Notes under the pieces: generated by a model | Database searches by the model: none | Told to the model about the DNA's origin: nothing | What the model saw: the letters and a program-made list of their open reading frames with translations, nothing else | In this document: positions 1 to 7,994 of the stretch, one piece after another | Numbering within the stretch: the stretch's first letter is position 1 | Layout of the letters: each line of letters opens with the position of its first letter | Translations under genes and position numbers: made by a program | Virus record (IMG/VR): IMGVR_UViG_3300043773_001254 | Coordinates: 1-46,577 of that record | Strand: one strand, 5' to 3' | Length of the DNA stretch: 46,577 nt | Source: a virus

Positions 1-2901
1 CAGGGCGGTGGCGTGCAGCCGAAGCGCTGGACCGGCTCCGGCTCGTCCACGAACGCCGGCATCGTAGCCCCAGCATCCGCCCCGACGATTGCACTCAACA
101 CGACGGCCAGGTACTACGTCGCCCGCGCCGACGTTCACAAGCCGGGTGCCGTGTACAACGCCTCGCCGGCAGTGACGTTCTCCGCGCCGACGGCCCCCGC
201 CCCCACCGGGTATCGGGCGGCCAAAGCGTCCTCCTACCTCAACCAGTCCGTCGTGAGCGAAGTGCTGGTCACGGACGGCGGCAAGCACTACCCAGACCCT
301 CCATCGGTGACGCTCAGTGCCACGCACGGGGCGGGTGCCGTGCTGACGCCCGTGATGGACGGCACTCTGCCCGCCCCCAACTCGATCACGCACTACGAAA
401 TCATCCAGGGACCGCCGTTCGATGACGAGGCGGACTCTCCGGCGTACTTCCGCACCCGCTGGGCTGCGTGGGGCTCTGTGGAGATTCCCGTCGCCAACGG
501 CTCCGGGACGGTGAACAGGACCGTGTGGATTTACCACAACGCCTGCGGTCTGGGGCCGGGCAACTTGGGCAGTTATTACCAAGTCTCGCTCTCGCTCCCG
601 TACACGGTGAGCGGGGTGGCGGCTGGGGCGTCAGGGGCGATTGCCCGCGTCAACTTCTACGGCCAGCAAGTCGTGGAGACGAAGTGCAGCGGCACGACTC
701 CGATCATCCTGTACGCCGAGTCCTGCTTCGTCCGGTCTGTCACGGCGAAGGCTGCGGGCACGGGCTACTCCACCACCAACCCCGTGACGATCACGATCCC
801 GGCTGGCGTGACGCTCGACACGACGACCGGCACGCTGACCACGACGGTGCCGTCCACGAAGAACCTCGTCATCGAGGGCTACCCGCCGGGACACGGCAAG
901 AACACCTCGACTCCGCGATTCTCGCTCAAGTCCATCACGATCACGAACGGCGGCACGGGCTACACGGTCGCCCCCGAAATCAAGATCGCCTCCAGTTCCG
1001 GTTTCGGTGCCTACGCCACCTGTGCCGTGACCAATGGCGTCATCACCTCCGTCACGGTCGAATCCGGCGGCGGTGGATACAAGACGCTGCCGACCGTCAC
1101 TGCCGTCTCTGGCGGTGCGGAGGTGTTTGCCGTCGCCCGGCCGCACCTGCGTGGCAAGTACCAGTGCCACTACCGCTACGTTGACAACACGTCTGCGGCC
1201 AACGGCGGGCCGATCCCCAGCAACCTCTCTCCAGTCCGCGAGGTGGACGCCGGAGAGGGGGCACAGTCGATGACCTGGACCGCAACCGGCCCGAGCAACA
1301 CCGACGGCCGGTCGCTGACCGTCGAGTTGTGGCGAACGACGAGCAACCAAGCGCTGATGCTCTACCGGGTGGGGACGGGCACGTCGTTCGTGGACGACCT
1401 GACGGACGAGGAGGTTCGCGATCCGGACAGGGCCGGGTACGCCGCCATGCCCATCGTCCTACCCAACGGCGACCTCAACGCCATGCGGTTCTCTCCGCCG
1501 CCCAACAACAAGTCTGTGGTCGTCCGCTACCAGGACCGCTTCTGGTACGGCGTGGACACCAGCGGCACGGAGCCTAACTCCCTGTACTTCTCGGAGGTGG
1601 ACGAACCGGAGAGCGTGCCCGACATCAACGAGTTCGTGCTGCAACAGAACGCCCGAGACGGCGACTATGTGACGGCTCTCGTCCCGTTTGGCACGTCCAT
1701 GCTCGTCATGCAGTCCCGGCACGCCTATTCGCTGTCGTTTGCCAAGCAGCCGCTCCTCGACGCCAACGTGAACCCCATCGCCAATCGGGGGTGCATCGGC
1801 CAGCGTTGCTGGGACATCCACTCTGGCGTGTGCTACGTCCTCGATCAGTACGGCCTGTACGGCATCTCGCCGCAGGGCGACCTCAAGGACTTGTCGGCTC
1901 CGATTGCCGACATCATCCGCGACCGGGTGGACTTCTCAAACGTCACCTGGAACTTCGTGCTGGCGGATGCGGCCAAGCGTGTGGTGCGGGCCTTCGTCGC
2001 CTTCAAGGAGGACGCCTCTGGCGGGTATCCGACGCGGGCCTTGTGCTACTCCATCGACACGAACGCATGGTGGATGGAGCGCTACCCGCACCGCATCTCC
2101 GGCGGCGTCACGGCCCCGCTTGCCAGCGGCGAACTCAAGTGCATGTTCTCCGGTCAGGGAGGCGTGTACCTGCTCGATGAGGGCCACTGCGATGCGGCTC
2201 GTGGCTCCATCCATACCGTGACGGTGACGAACAAGGGGGCGGGCTACAGGACGCCGCCAAAGGTCACGGTCACGGGCGGGTCGGGGGCGGAGTTGCAGGC
2301 CGTCCTGGACTCCGACGGTCGCGTCAGCGGCATCTGGGTCGTCAATCCAGGATACGGGTACTCGTCAGGGACGCTCACCCTTTCGGCCCCAGACGATCCC
2401 GACTGTGCGGCCCCAGTGCAGGCGACGGCCACCTTCCTCGCCACGACGACCGCATCCGACACGGCCATCTCTCCGTCGTACCGCTACCGCAGCGGCAACT
2501 ACGCCTTCCCGACCGACGCGAATACCAAGCCCGGCGGCTCTGGTCAGTCCCGTGACATCAGCGTCACCTACAAGCCGCAGCCGAGTGCGTGCGACTTGGC
2601 GATGCGGCTGTACTACAACAACTCGTCCCACGCCCGGCCCAACGCCGCCAACCGGGATAGGGGTGCCGGGTTCGCAACACGCACGGTGGATGGTGCGTCA
2701 CGGATCAACATGGCCGCCCTGACGGCCAAGACGGGGGCGGATTCCGGCGTGGCAAAGGCGGCGTTCGCAAACCGCAGCATTGACGAGATGCGGTCGGCCG
2801 ACAGGCATGTGGCCGTCGAACTGCTGGGAGCCCGCAGGACTTCCGAGCCGGTGATCGTCTACGGGCTCGATGTGTACGGGACTGCCAACCAGCAGGGGTG
2901 A
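1..2901 (+). CDS. Nozzle/stabilization-like phage virion protein, 5' end cut by window
   Basis: The frame is open to the left edge, so the true start lies upstream; the first start codon inside is GTG at 13. The central part (about nt 1480-2150) reads like podovirus tail-nozzle or DNA-stabilization proteins: a segment with PNSLYFSEVDEPES followed by VTALVPFGTSMLVMQSR and a WDIHSGVCYVLDQYGLYG stretch, the repeated hydrophobic pattern of a beta-propeller. On both sides are GxGY...P.V repeats (near nt 735-810, 930-1120 and 2215-2390), a beta-rich repeat type I have seen in phage tail and baseplate proteins. It heads a tightly packed plus-strand virion operon. The propeller assignment is by pattern memory, so the structural class is fairly safe and the exact position in the virion is not. 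Confidence 0.6.
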   Translation, partial: QGGGVQPKRWTGSGSSTNAGIVAPASAPTIALNTTARYYVARADVHKPGAVYNASPAVTFSAPTAPAPTGYRAAKASSYLNQSVVSEVLVTDGGKHYPDPPSVTLSATHGAGAVLTPVMDGTLPAPNSITHYEIIQGPPFDDEADSPAYFRTRWAAWGSVEIPVANGSGTVNRTVWIYHNACGLGPGNLGSYYQVSLSLPYTVSGVAAGASGAIARVNFYGQQVVETKCSGTTPIILYAESCFVRSVTAKAAGTGYSTTNPVTITIPAGVTLDTTTGTLTTTVPSTKNLVIEGYPPGHGKNTSTPRFSLKSITITNGGTGYTVAPEIKIASSSGFGAYATCAVTNGVITSVTVESGGGGYKTLPTVTAVSGGAEVFAVARPHLRGKYQCHYRYVDNTSAANGGPIPSNLSPVREVDAGEGAQSMTWTATGPSNTDGRSLTVELWRTTSNQALMLYRVGTGTSFVDDLTDEEVRDPDRAGYAAMPIVLPNGDLNAMRFSPPPNNKSVVVRYQDRFWYGVDTSGTEPNSLYFSEVDEPESVPDINEFVLQQNARDGDYVTALVPFGTSMLVMQSRHAYSLSFAKQPLLDANVNPIANRGCIGQRCWDIHSGVCYVLDQYGLYGISPQGDLKDLSAPIADIIRDRVDFSNVTWNFVLADAAKRVVRAFVAFKEDASGGYPTRALCYSIDTNAWWMERYPHRISGGVTAPLASGELKCMFSGQGGVYLLDEGHCDAARGSIHTVTVTNKGAGYRTPPKVTVTGGSGAELQAVLDSDGRVSGIWVVNPGYGYSSGTLTLSAPDDPDCAAPVQATATFLATTTASDTAISPSYRYRSGNYAFPTDANTKPGGSGQSRDISVTYKPQPSACDLAMRLYYNNSSHARPNAANRDRGAGFATRTVDGASRINMAALTAKTGADSGVAKAAFANRSIDEMRSADRHVAVELLGARRTSEPVIVYGLDVYGTANQQG

Positions 2902-2904
2902 GGC

Positions 2905-4287
2905 ATGTTCTCCGAGCAGCGTGAGCAGTTGCGGCAAGCGCTCGCGGCGGCTGGCCTGCCTCCCGATGCCGCCACGCGGATCGCCAACATTCTTGGCAAT
3001 AGCGCACAGACTATACGCCACACTGGCGAAGTGCAGTTCGACAACACGCCGGCCGACCTGCGGATGGTTGGGCCGCAGCAGCGGAAGTTGCGGTTCCCAC
3101 ACCTTGACTTTCGTGAGGGCGACCCGGACCACCGCCCTAAACGCACAGCCGCCTCCGAGAACAAGAAGGAAAAGGAGCCAGAGCCGAACGTCGTGCAGGT
3201 CTATGCCCCGCAGCAGTACGACGCCAATTTCCGAGTCGCCAACGGCGTGCTGACTGAGGTGACGGGCGACGGCCAGTCGGCTGCGGTCAACGTCCGCAAC
3301 GTCGTGGCCGCCCGCCCGCCCGGTGGCCTGCCGCTCGCCATGCTGGACAGCCAGGCCAACCAGTTCGTCGGCAAGGCACCCAGAGCGCAGGTGGCGGCCA
3401 ACGACGGCACGGCCCGCCTGGACATCCAGGAGACTGGGCAGGAGATGCTCTGGAACCTCCAGATGCTCAACCGGGCCGACTACGACGTTGTGACCAAGAT
3501 CGAGTTCATTCCCGGCAAGGGTCTGGAGATCACATACGACCGGATCAAGGCGTGGAACCAGAACAACGAGCGGGTGGAGACGATCCCGACCGTCGATCAG
3601 CCGGTCGTCAGCGAGATCGTGGATGACAAGCATGGGCTGCGGGGGCGACGCAGGACTGTCACTGTGCTGGCGTCTGCCGGGCAGGCCAACACGTTTTTCA
3701 ATGTGTACCGTGTCGGGAAGTTCACTGGCGGCTGGGCGGCAGGTGCCACCAAGACCATCACGCAGGTCTGGCCCACATCGCCATCCACTGCATCCGTCAT
3801 CAACCTGACACAGGACGTGGCGGACACGCCGTCCGAGAAGTATGTCCTGTACGCCATCCGCACGCGGGACGCAGTGCCCACTGCCGACACGGCCAACGAC
3901 GATCCGATCACCACGCAGACGAACGCTCCGCAGTTCTCCGTCTCTGGCAGCATCGTGGAGGTGGCCGGCGACCCGGTGGCGGAGTACTACGCCATCGAGA
4001 TTCAGCCTGCCTCCGAGTGTACGGCCTTCTCGTCGCTCAACGGCAAGTTGGTGTCGGCCCTGACGGGATTCAATTCGACCGTGCCGTCTGCGCTGTCGTA
4101 CATCACCGACAGCGAGGGTGAGGATAACTGCCTTGTGTGGCGATCCCAACTGCTGACGGTCGTGACTGACGTGGCGCTGACCGAGTTCGGACTGGAGGTC
4201 AGCAAGGCGAACGTCTATGTGCTGGCTGCGGAAGCGGCGGACCCGAGCCTCATCCCCATCACCGACTGCCCGACAGAGCCGGCGTAG
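2905..4287 (+). CDS. Probable virion structural protein, unknown
   Basis: 460 aa, starting 3 nt after the preceding stop with a GGGGTGAGG ribosome binding site just before ATG. The N-terminal part is polar with a helical start (residues 1-35) and a Lys/Glu-rich linker near 85-95. The rest alternates short beta-like and polar segments, with no membrane segment or catalytic motif. The segment around residues 110-220 is rich in Asn, Val and Gln, as in tail adaptor or fibre-attachment proteins. I do not recognise the family; position between the nozzle-like gene and the Cys-rich gene makes a tail-associated role likely. Confidence 0.6.
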   Translation: MFSEQREQLRQALAAAGLPPDAATRIANILGNSAQTIRHTGEVQFDNTPADLRMVGPQQRKLRFPHLDFREGDPDHRPKRTAASENKKEKEPEPNVVQVYAPQQYDANFRVANGVLTEVTGDGQSAAVNVRNVVAARPPGGLPLAMLDSQANQFVGKAPRAQVAANDGTARLDIQETGQEMLWNLQMLNRADYDVVTKIEFIPGKGLEITYDRIKAWNQNNERVETIPTVDQPVVSEIVDDKHGLRGRRRTVTVLASAGQANTFFNVYRVGKFTGGWAAGATKTITQVWPTSPSTASVINLTQDVADTPSEKYVLYAIRTRDAVPTADTANDDPITTQTNAPQFSVSGSIVEVAGDPVAEYYAIEIQPASECTAFSSLNGKLVSALTGFNSTVPSALSYITDSEGEDNCLVWRSQLLTVVTDVALTEFGLEVSKANVYVLAAEAADPSLIPITDCPTEPA

Positions 4288-4304
4288 AAGGTGCCGGCGT
4301 TCGC

Positions 4305-5372
4305 ATGACACTGATCCGCAAAGACGGCGCTCTGCTCATCAACGGTGGCGTGCTGGCCGCGTCAGAAGCCTGCTGCTGCGGCCATACGGATTACTGCTTC
4401 ACCTATTCGTGCATGGAGTATTTTGGCGAGGAGCGCCCGCTCTCGGAGGAGTGCTACGGCGACAATCTGGTGGTGTGCCAGCAGACCGTCACGCGGCCTG
4501 CTGGGCTTACTGGTGCGCTGCGGGCATATATCACGGGCTGGGTGGACGACCAGTTGGCGATCAACGGCGAGCCCGTCGGCTCTCCATGCGTCAATGGCCC
4601 TATCTCGGTGGACACGAGCGTGTGCCTGCCGACCGACGTGGACTCCTTTGAGATCGCGGCCATCGACCATTTCGGCCAGGAGGCCGGGTACGAACTGACC
4701 ATCTGCTTCGTGCCAGTCGAGTGCTGCACCTTCAAGAAGATTTGCTTTGAGGAAGTGGTGTTCACCTACACGGCCGGCGGGGCTGGCACGCCGGCAGAGG
4801 TGGACGACGAGTGCCGCTATCCACCGATCCCCGCCCAGCCTGCTGGCGTGATCGCTGTCAACGGGCGTCGGCGGAAGAACTATCTCACGAACCAGTGGCT
4901 CGACTGCCCGCCAAACGGCGGTAGCCCGCCTCCGGAACAACAGGTCTGCGTCGATGATCCGGAGTTCAGCGAGTATCTCGCCCTGACGGAGGGGCCGTGC
5001 TGCCGCGACGGGGTGTACCAGTCCCCATGCGGCGATGCGTTGGACGAGTGCGTTGCGAATTGCGACGGTGCCGCCAACGAGGAGGAGTGCTTGGCGCAGT
5101 GCCAGGCCGACCTTGAGGAGTGCCTGCGTCAGCCGACGCTGCGAGTTGCGTCTTACTGGCGATGGCGAGTCGTGGATGATTGCAGCGATTGCGGGGCAAG
5201 CCTCACGGACCTCAGTGGCGACTGCTCGCACCCGGAGTACAGCGCCGGGTGCGAGGAAGGGCGAAGGGGCGGCACTTGCTTCACATGGAGCGGGAGCCTG
5301 ACCGGCTACCCCAACACCTGCAAGCCAGAGGAGACTTCCCGCTGCCTTGACGAGGCCAATCCATTCCCATGA
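4305..5372 (+). CDS. Cysteine-rich virion-region protein, possible surface/adhesin domain
   Basis: 355 aa with about 31 cysteines, including a CCC cluster near residue 24 and CC pairs near 145 and 230. This is far above its neighbours. Residues 70-140 contain a segment (WVDDQLAINGE ... DSFEIAAIDHFGQEAGYEL) that resembles carbohydrate-binding or PA14-like beta domains in which a short chain displays a ligand. No signal peptide or membrane segment is seen. The many Cys could form disulfides or bind metal; the pattern is not a simple CxxC zinc ribbon. It overlaps the next gene by ATGA. Function unknown. Confidence 0.6.
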   Translation: MTLIRKDGALLINGGVLAASEACCCGHTDYCFTYSCMEYFGEERPLSEECYGDNLVVCQQTVTRPAGLTGALRAYITGWVDDQLAINGEPVGSPCVNGPISVDTSVCLPTDVDSFEIAAIDHFGQEAGYELTICFVPVECCTFKKICFEEVVFTYTAGGAGTPAEVDDECRYPPIPAQPAGVIAVNGRRRKNYLTNQWLDCPPNGGSPPPEQQVCVDDPEFSEYLALTEGPCCRDGVYQSPCGDALDECVANCDGAANEEECLAQCQADLEECLRQPTLRVASYWRWRVVDDCSDCGASLTDLSGDCSHPEYSAGCEEGRRGGTCFTWSGSLTGYPNTCKPEETSRCLDEANPFP

Positions 5373-5791
5373 TTTCCGGTCCACGCAAACTCTTTGAGGC
5401 GAGGTGTGCGGAGCGTGGGTACACGCTCGATGAGGTGAAGGGCTGCATCGTCGCTGAGGACGGCGATATGGTCACGGTCGATCCGTCTCACCCCGCCTAC
5501 CCCGCCGTGAATCGGGTCGTCGCCCTCCCGCAGCCGCCTGGAGGGCCGGGCACGCACCTCAAGGCTCTGCTCCGCCGCATCGGCATCACGGCCAAGCCGA
5601 ACTGCCCGTGCAACGCCCACGCCGCACAGATGGACCGCTGGGGGGCGGACGAGTGCGAGCGGAGGCTGGACGAGATCGTGGGCTGGCTGCGGGACGAGGC
5701 CGCCCGCCGCAGCCTGCCTTTCGTGGAACTTATCGCCCGGCAGGTGGTTCTGCTGGCGATCCGGAGGGCCAGAAACGCCGCCGCTCAGTAG
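5369..5791 (+). CDS. Small phage protein with conserved CxC / WGxxxC helical domain
   Basis: 140 aa, ATGA overlap with the Cys-rich gene, so translation is coupled. The C-terminal half contains LKALLRRIGI, then CPC, then a MDRWGADECERRLDEIVGWLRDEA-type helix and a final IARQVVLLAIRRAR helix. I recall this arrangement (GI...CxC...M..WG...C...I..WL..EA) from many phage proteins encoded next to tail genes and fused to sugar-acting enzymes, but the role is not known. The N-terminal 60 residues are variable. Confidence 0.6.
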   Translation: MISGPRKLFEARCAERGYTLDEVKGCIVAEDGDMVTVDPSHPAYPAVNRVVALPQPPGGPGTHLKALLRRIGITAKPNCPCNAHAAQMDRWGADECERRLDEIVGWLRDEAARRSLPFVELIARQVVLLAIRRARNAAAQ

Positions 5792-5827
5792 CCCGCCTGC
5801 GGACATAAATCCGTAGAGGGGCTATTC

Positions 5828-6475
5828 ATGCCGCAGCCGTTTGTGTCCTTATCCGCCCGTTCCTCCGACCCGTCCGCAAAGGCGAGCCGGAGCGTGTCGC
5901 TGGACTATCGCGGCCTGGACGACCTCATCCGCAAGCAGGATGCGGTCGGTGGCCTGCGTGACGCCAAGTTCTCCGCCAACTACGGCGGTGACGTGGCCGG
6001 CAGCGTGACGGCGGGCAACCAGATTCGCGACCTGCTGCAATCCATTCGGTCCATCGACCCTGGAGCGAACGAGCGTTCCCCGAACCGGGTTCGCGGCCCT
6101 CTCGTTCGTGCGGACTCGATCAGCGAAAGCGACTCCTTCGACGGTGGCAGCGGCGGCTGGGAGTCACAGCACGCCTTTCCTCAGCCGACGCCCTTCAAGC
6201 CGCAGGCTGTGGCCCCCATGCCCAATCCGTCGTATGGGCCGCAGTTGCCACCCAAGCCTCCGGCCGTTCCGGGAGCGAAAGATCCCGGCCCCGATCCGCG
6301 TCCGGACATGCCCAACGTCAGCAACGCCGGTCTGGCGGACTTCATCCGGCAGGGCGGCGTGAGCCAGATGCGGCTTGTCGATCCGGACAGCCCAGACGGC
6401 AAGGCGGATCGCGAGCGCCGCATGAAGGAATCGCCGCGAGTGCTTGGCGACATCGGCAATCGCAACTACGCGTGA
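5828..6475 (+). CDS. Hypothetical virion-region protein, Pro/Ser-rich
   Basis: 215 aa; GAGGGG lies a suitable distance before the ATG. The N-terminal 80 residues contain a charged helix-forming stretch, the middle (about 105-160) is proline-rich and probably disordered, and the end is charged. No known domain is seen. It begins a run of small Gln/Gly/Ala-rich genes leading to three giant virion proteins, where scaffolding, chaperone or minor internal proteins would be expected; none is shown by the sequence. Confidence 0.55.
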   Translation: MPQPFVSLSARSSDPSAKASRSVSLDYRGLDDLIRKQDAVGGLRDAKFSANYGGDVAGSVTAGNQIRDLLQSIRSIDPGANERSPNRVRGPLVRADSISESDSFDGGSGGWESQHAFPQPTPFKPQAVAPMPNPSYGPQLPPKPPAVPGAKDPGPDPRPDMPNVSNAGLADFIRQGGVSQMRLVDPDSPDGKADRERRMKESPRVLGDIGNRNYA

Positions 6476-6487
6476 GTGGAACCGGCC

Positions 6488-6778
6488 ATGAGTTATGTCA
6501 ACCAGAACGTGAATCGCTATTACGCGAACCTCGCCTACAAGCAGAGCCCGGACTACGAACGGGAGATGTTTGAGCGCGGCCTCCAGCAGCAGGAGCAGTC
6601 CCGCCGCCAGTTCGACTCCGAGACGGCCCGTCAGGGGCAGGACCGGAAGTACGGCGTGCTGTCCGGTTTGCTCGGCAAGAGCGGCGGCATGAGCGGTGGC
6701 GGCATGGGGGGCTACGGCGGATTCGGTGGTGGCTTCGGCTACAGCGTCGGCAACGACGGCAAGGTGGCGAGGTTCTAG
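6488..6778 (+). CDS. Small Gly-rich-tailed protein
   Basis: 97 aa from ATG at 6488, with a weak GAGTGG upstream; a GTG at 6476 directly abutting the previous stop would add four residues. A charged, Gln-rich helix (residues 15-45) is followed by a glycine-rich tail (GMSGGGMGGYGGFGGGFGY). The tail is probably flexible. The helix plus Gly-tail plan resembles the two next genes, suggesting a set of small virion-assembly partners. Function unknown. Confidence 0.55.
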   Translation: MSYVNQNVNRYYANLAYKQSPDYEREMFERGLQQQEQSRRQFDSETARQGQDRKYGVLSGLLGKSGGMSGGGMGGYGGFGGGFGYSVGNDGKVARF

Positions 6779-6781
6779 CCC

Positions 6782-7147
6782 GTGTACCAGCAAGCCGTCG
6801 GATTCAATCCGGGATCGCTCCTGTCTGGCCTGTCCAAGAAAGCCAGCCCGTATGGCAAGGGGCAGGCCATGCAGGCGGCTGCGTCTCTGGGCATGGACCG
6901 CGAGCAGAAGAACCAGGAGTTCGCCACCAAGCAGATGCAGGACGAGAGCCAGCAGCGGCAGCAGGAGTCCCGCAACAGCGCCATGCAGGCATCCAACGCA
7001 TCGCAGGAGCGGGTGGCGCGGGGCAATCTCGCCAATCGCGGTGCCGCGTTTGAGACGGGCATGGGCTTTGACTACGCCGGCTTGCAGAAGCGGCAGTGGA
7101 TGAACCTCCAGCAAACGCTCCTCAGCGGGCTGGCAAAGGACTTCTGA
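6782..7147 (+). CDS. Small Gln-rich coiled-coil protein
   Basis: 121 aa with a GTG start 3 nt after the previous stop; GAGG lies 9 nt upstream. Residues 35-80 are Gln/Glu/Arg/Ser-rich and strongly helical, likely a coiled coil. The C-terminal part (FDYAGLQKRQWMNLQQTLL) is another helix and resembles the C-terminus of the next gene (FGLDQQQLDYTPLLRGL) in style. The stop overlaps the next start as TGATG. Unknown, probably a minor virion or assembly protein. Confidence 0.55.
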   Translation: MYQQAVGFNPGSLLSGLSKKASPYGKGQAMQAAASLGMDREQKNQEFATKQMQDESQQRQQESRNSAMQASNASQERVARGNLANRGAAFETGMGFDYAGLQKRQWMNLQQTLLSGLAKDF

Positions 7148-7683
7148 TGGCCGTTGGCATGGACAAAGCGTTGCCGCAGTTCGGCAAGGCCGTGCTGACG
7201 CCTCCTCCGCAGGGGCCGATGCAGCCGCCGTCGATTCCTGGCTACAGCCGTCGGCCGCCAGCGATTTCCGACTCTGCCGTGCAGGGTGCCGTCAACAACC
7301 AGTTGGCCGCCGGCTACGGCGCTCGCGAGATGACGCTGGCCGACAGCAACCGCAGCGGCGTTTCGCGTGGCAAGGGGCAGCAGTACGCCGCCCGCATGGC
7401 TCAGGAGGCCGCTGACGCGAAGGCTGCTGCCGGTGCCGTCCAGACGGAGATGGGTGCCGCTGCCTCCAACGCTGCGGCTCGTCAGGCATACGACATGACG
7501 ATGCAGGGCGAGCGTGCTGCGAACGCCAACCTGCTTGAGGGCTTGCGAAACACGCAAGCGATGGAACGCACGGCTCGCAGCGGATGGCAGCAGGACTTGT
7601 ACGAGGCTATCCGCAGGGGGCAGTTCGGCTTAGACCAGCAGCAACTCGACTACACGCCGCTACTGCGGGGACTTTTTGAATGA
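7147..7683 (+). CDS. Ala/Gln-rich helical virion-region protein
   Basis: 178 aa from ATG 7147 (TGATG overlap with the previous gene). A longer reading from GTG 7096 exists but would overlap the upstream gene by 50 nt, so I prefer 7147. After a Pro-rich N-terminus the protein is almost entirely Ala, Gln, Glu and Arg helices (residues 50-165). It ends with an ATGA overlap. This kind of long helical protein is common beside tail and ejection genes in phages; function is not shown. Confidence 0.6.
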   Translation: MAVGMDKALPQFGKAVLTPPPQGPMQPPSIPGYSRRPPAISDSAVQGAVNNQLAAGYGAREMTLADSNRSGVSRGKGQQYAARMAQEAADAKAAAGAVQTEMGAAASNAAARQAYDMTMQGERAANANLLEGLRNTQAMERTARSGWQQDLYEAIRRGQFGLDQQQLDYTPLLRGLFE

Positions 7684-7694
7684 AGGAGAAAGGC

Positions 7695-7994
7695 ATGGAC
7701 GCCGCCGAACTCGACCTGGAAGACCTGCCGCCGAAGGCGCTTCGCAAACTCATCAAGAGCATGCTGGCGAAGGCTGGCAAGAAGCCGGAGAGCAAGGACG
7801 CCGACAAGGCGGACGAGGAGCGGGAAGCCCTCACCGACCTGCACGAGGAAACCAACGGCAAGCCGGCTCCGATCCCGGTGACGGAGGAAGACCTGCCTCC
7901 GGAACTCGCGCAGGACGACGAGGACGAGGCCGGCGACGACAGCGTGGCGGACGAGAAGGCCGACGCCAAGCCCCCGAAGAAGAAGGGCAAGTAA
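7695..7994 (+). CDS. Small highly charged protein
   Basis: 99 aa from ATG 7695, chosen because AAGGAG lies 6 nt upstream; an ATG at 7680 overlapping the previous stop would add five residues. The N-terminus (ELDLEDLPPKALRKLIKSML) is an amphipathic helix; the rest is a Lys/Asp/Glu-rich tail ending in a Lys-rich cluster, probably disordered. The stop shares an A with the next ATG (TAATG). It might be a scaffold or binding adaptor for the giant protein that follows; that is inference from position only. Confidence 0.55.
   Translation: MDAAELDLEDLPPKALRKLIKSMLAKAGKKPESKDADKADEEREALTDLHEETNGKPAPIPVTEEDLPPELAQDDEDEAGDDSVADEKADAKPPKKKGK

Noticed and set aside
2698-4311. Long minus-strand ORF (537 aa)
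   Set aside because: Shadow of two well-formed plus genes; no plausible domain, and codon positions fit the plus frame.
7676-7993. Upstream extension of the giant virion gene
   Set aside because: The translated part shadows the charged 99-aa gene; the TAATG junction at 7992-7996 gives a better start.
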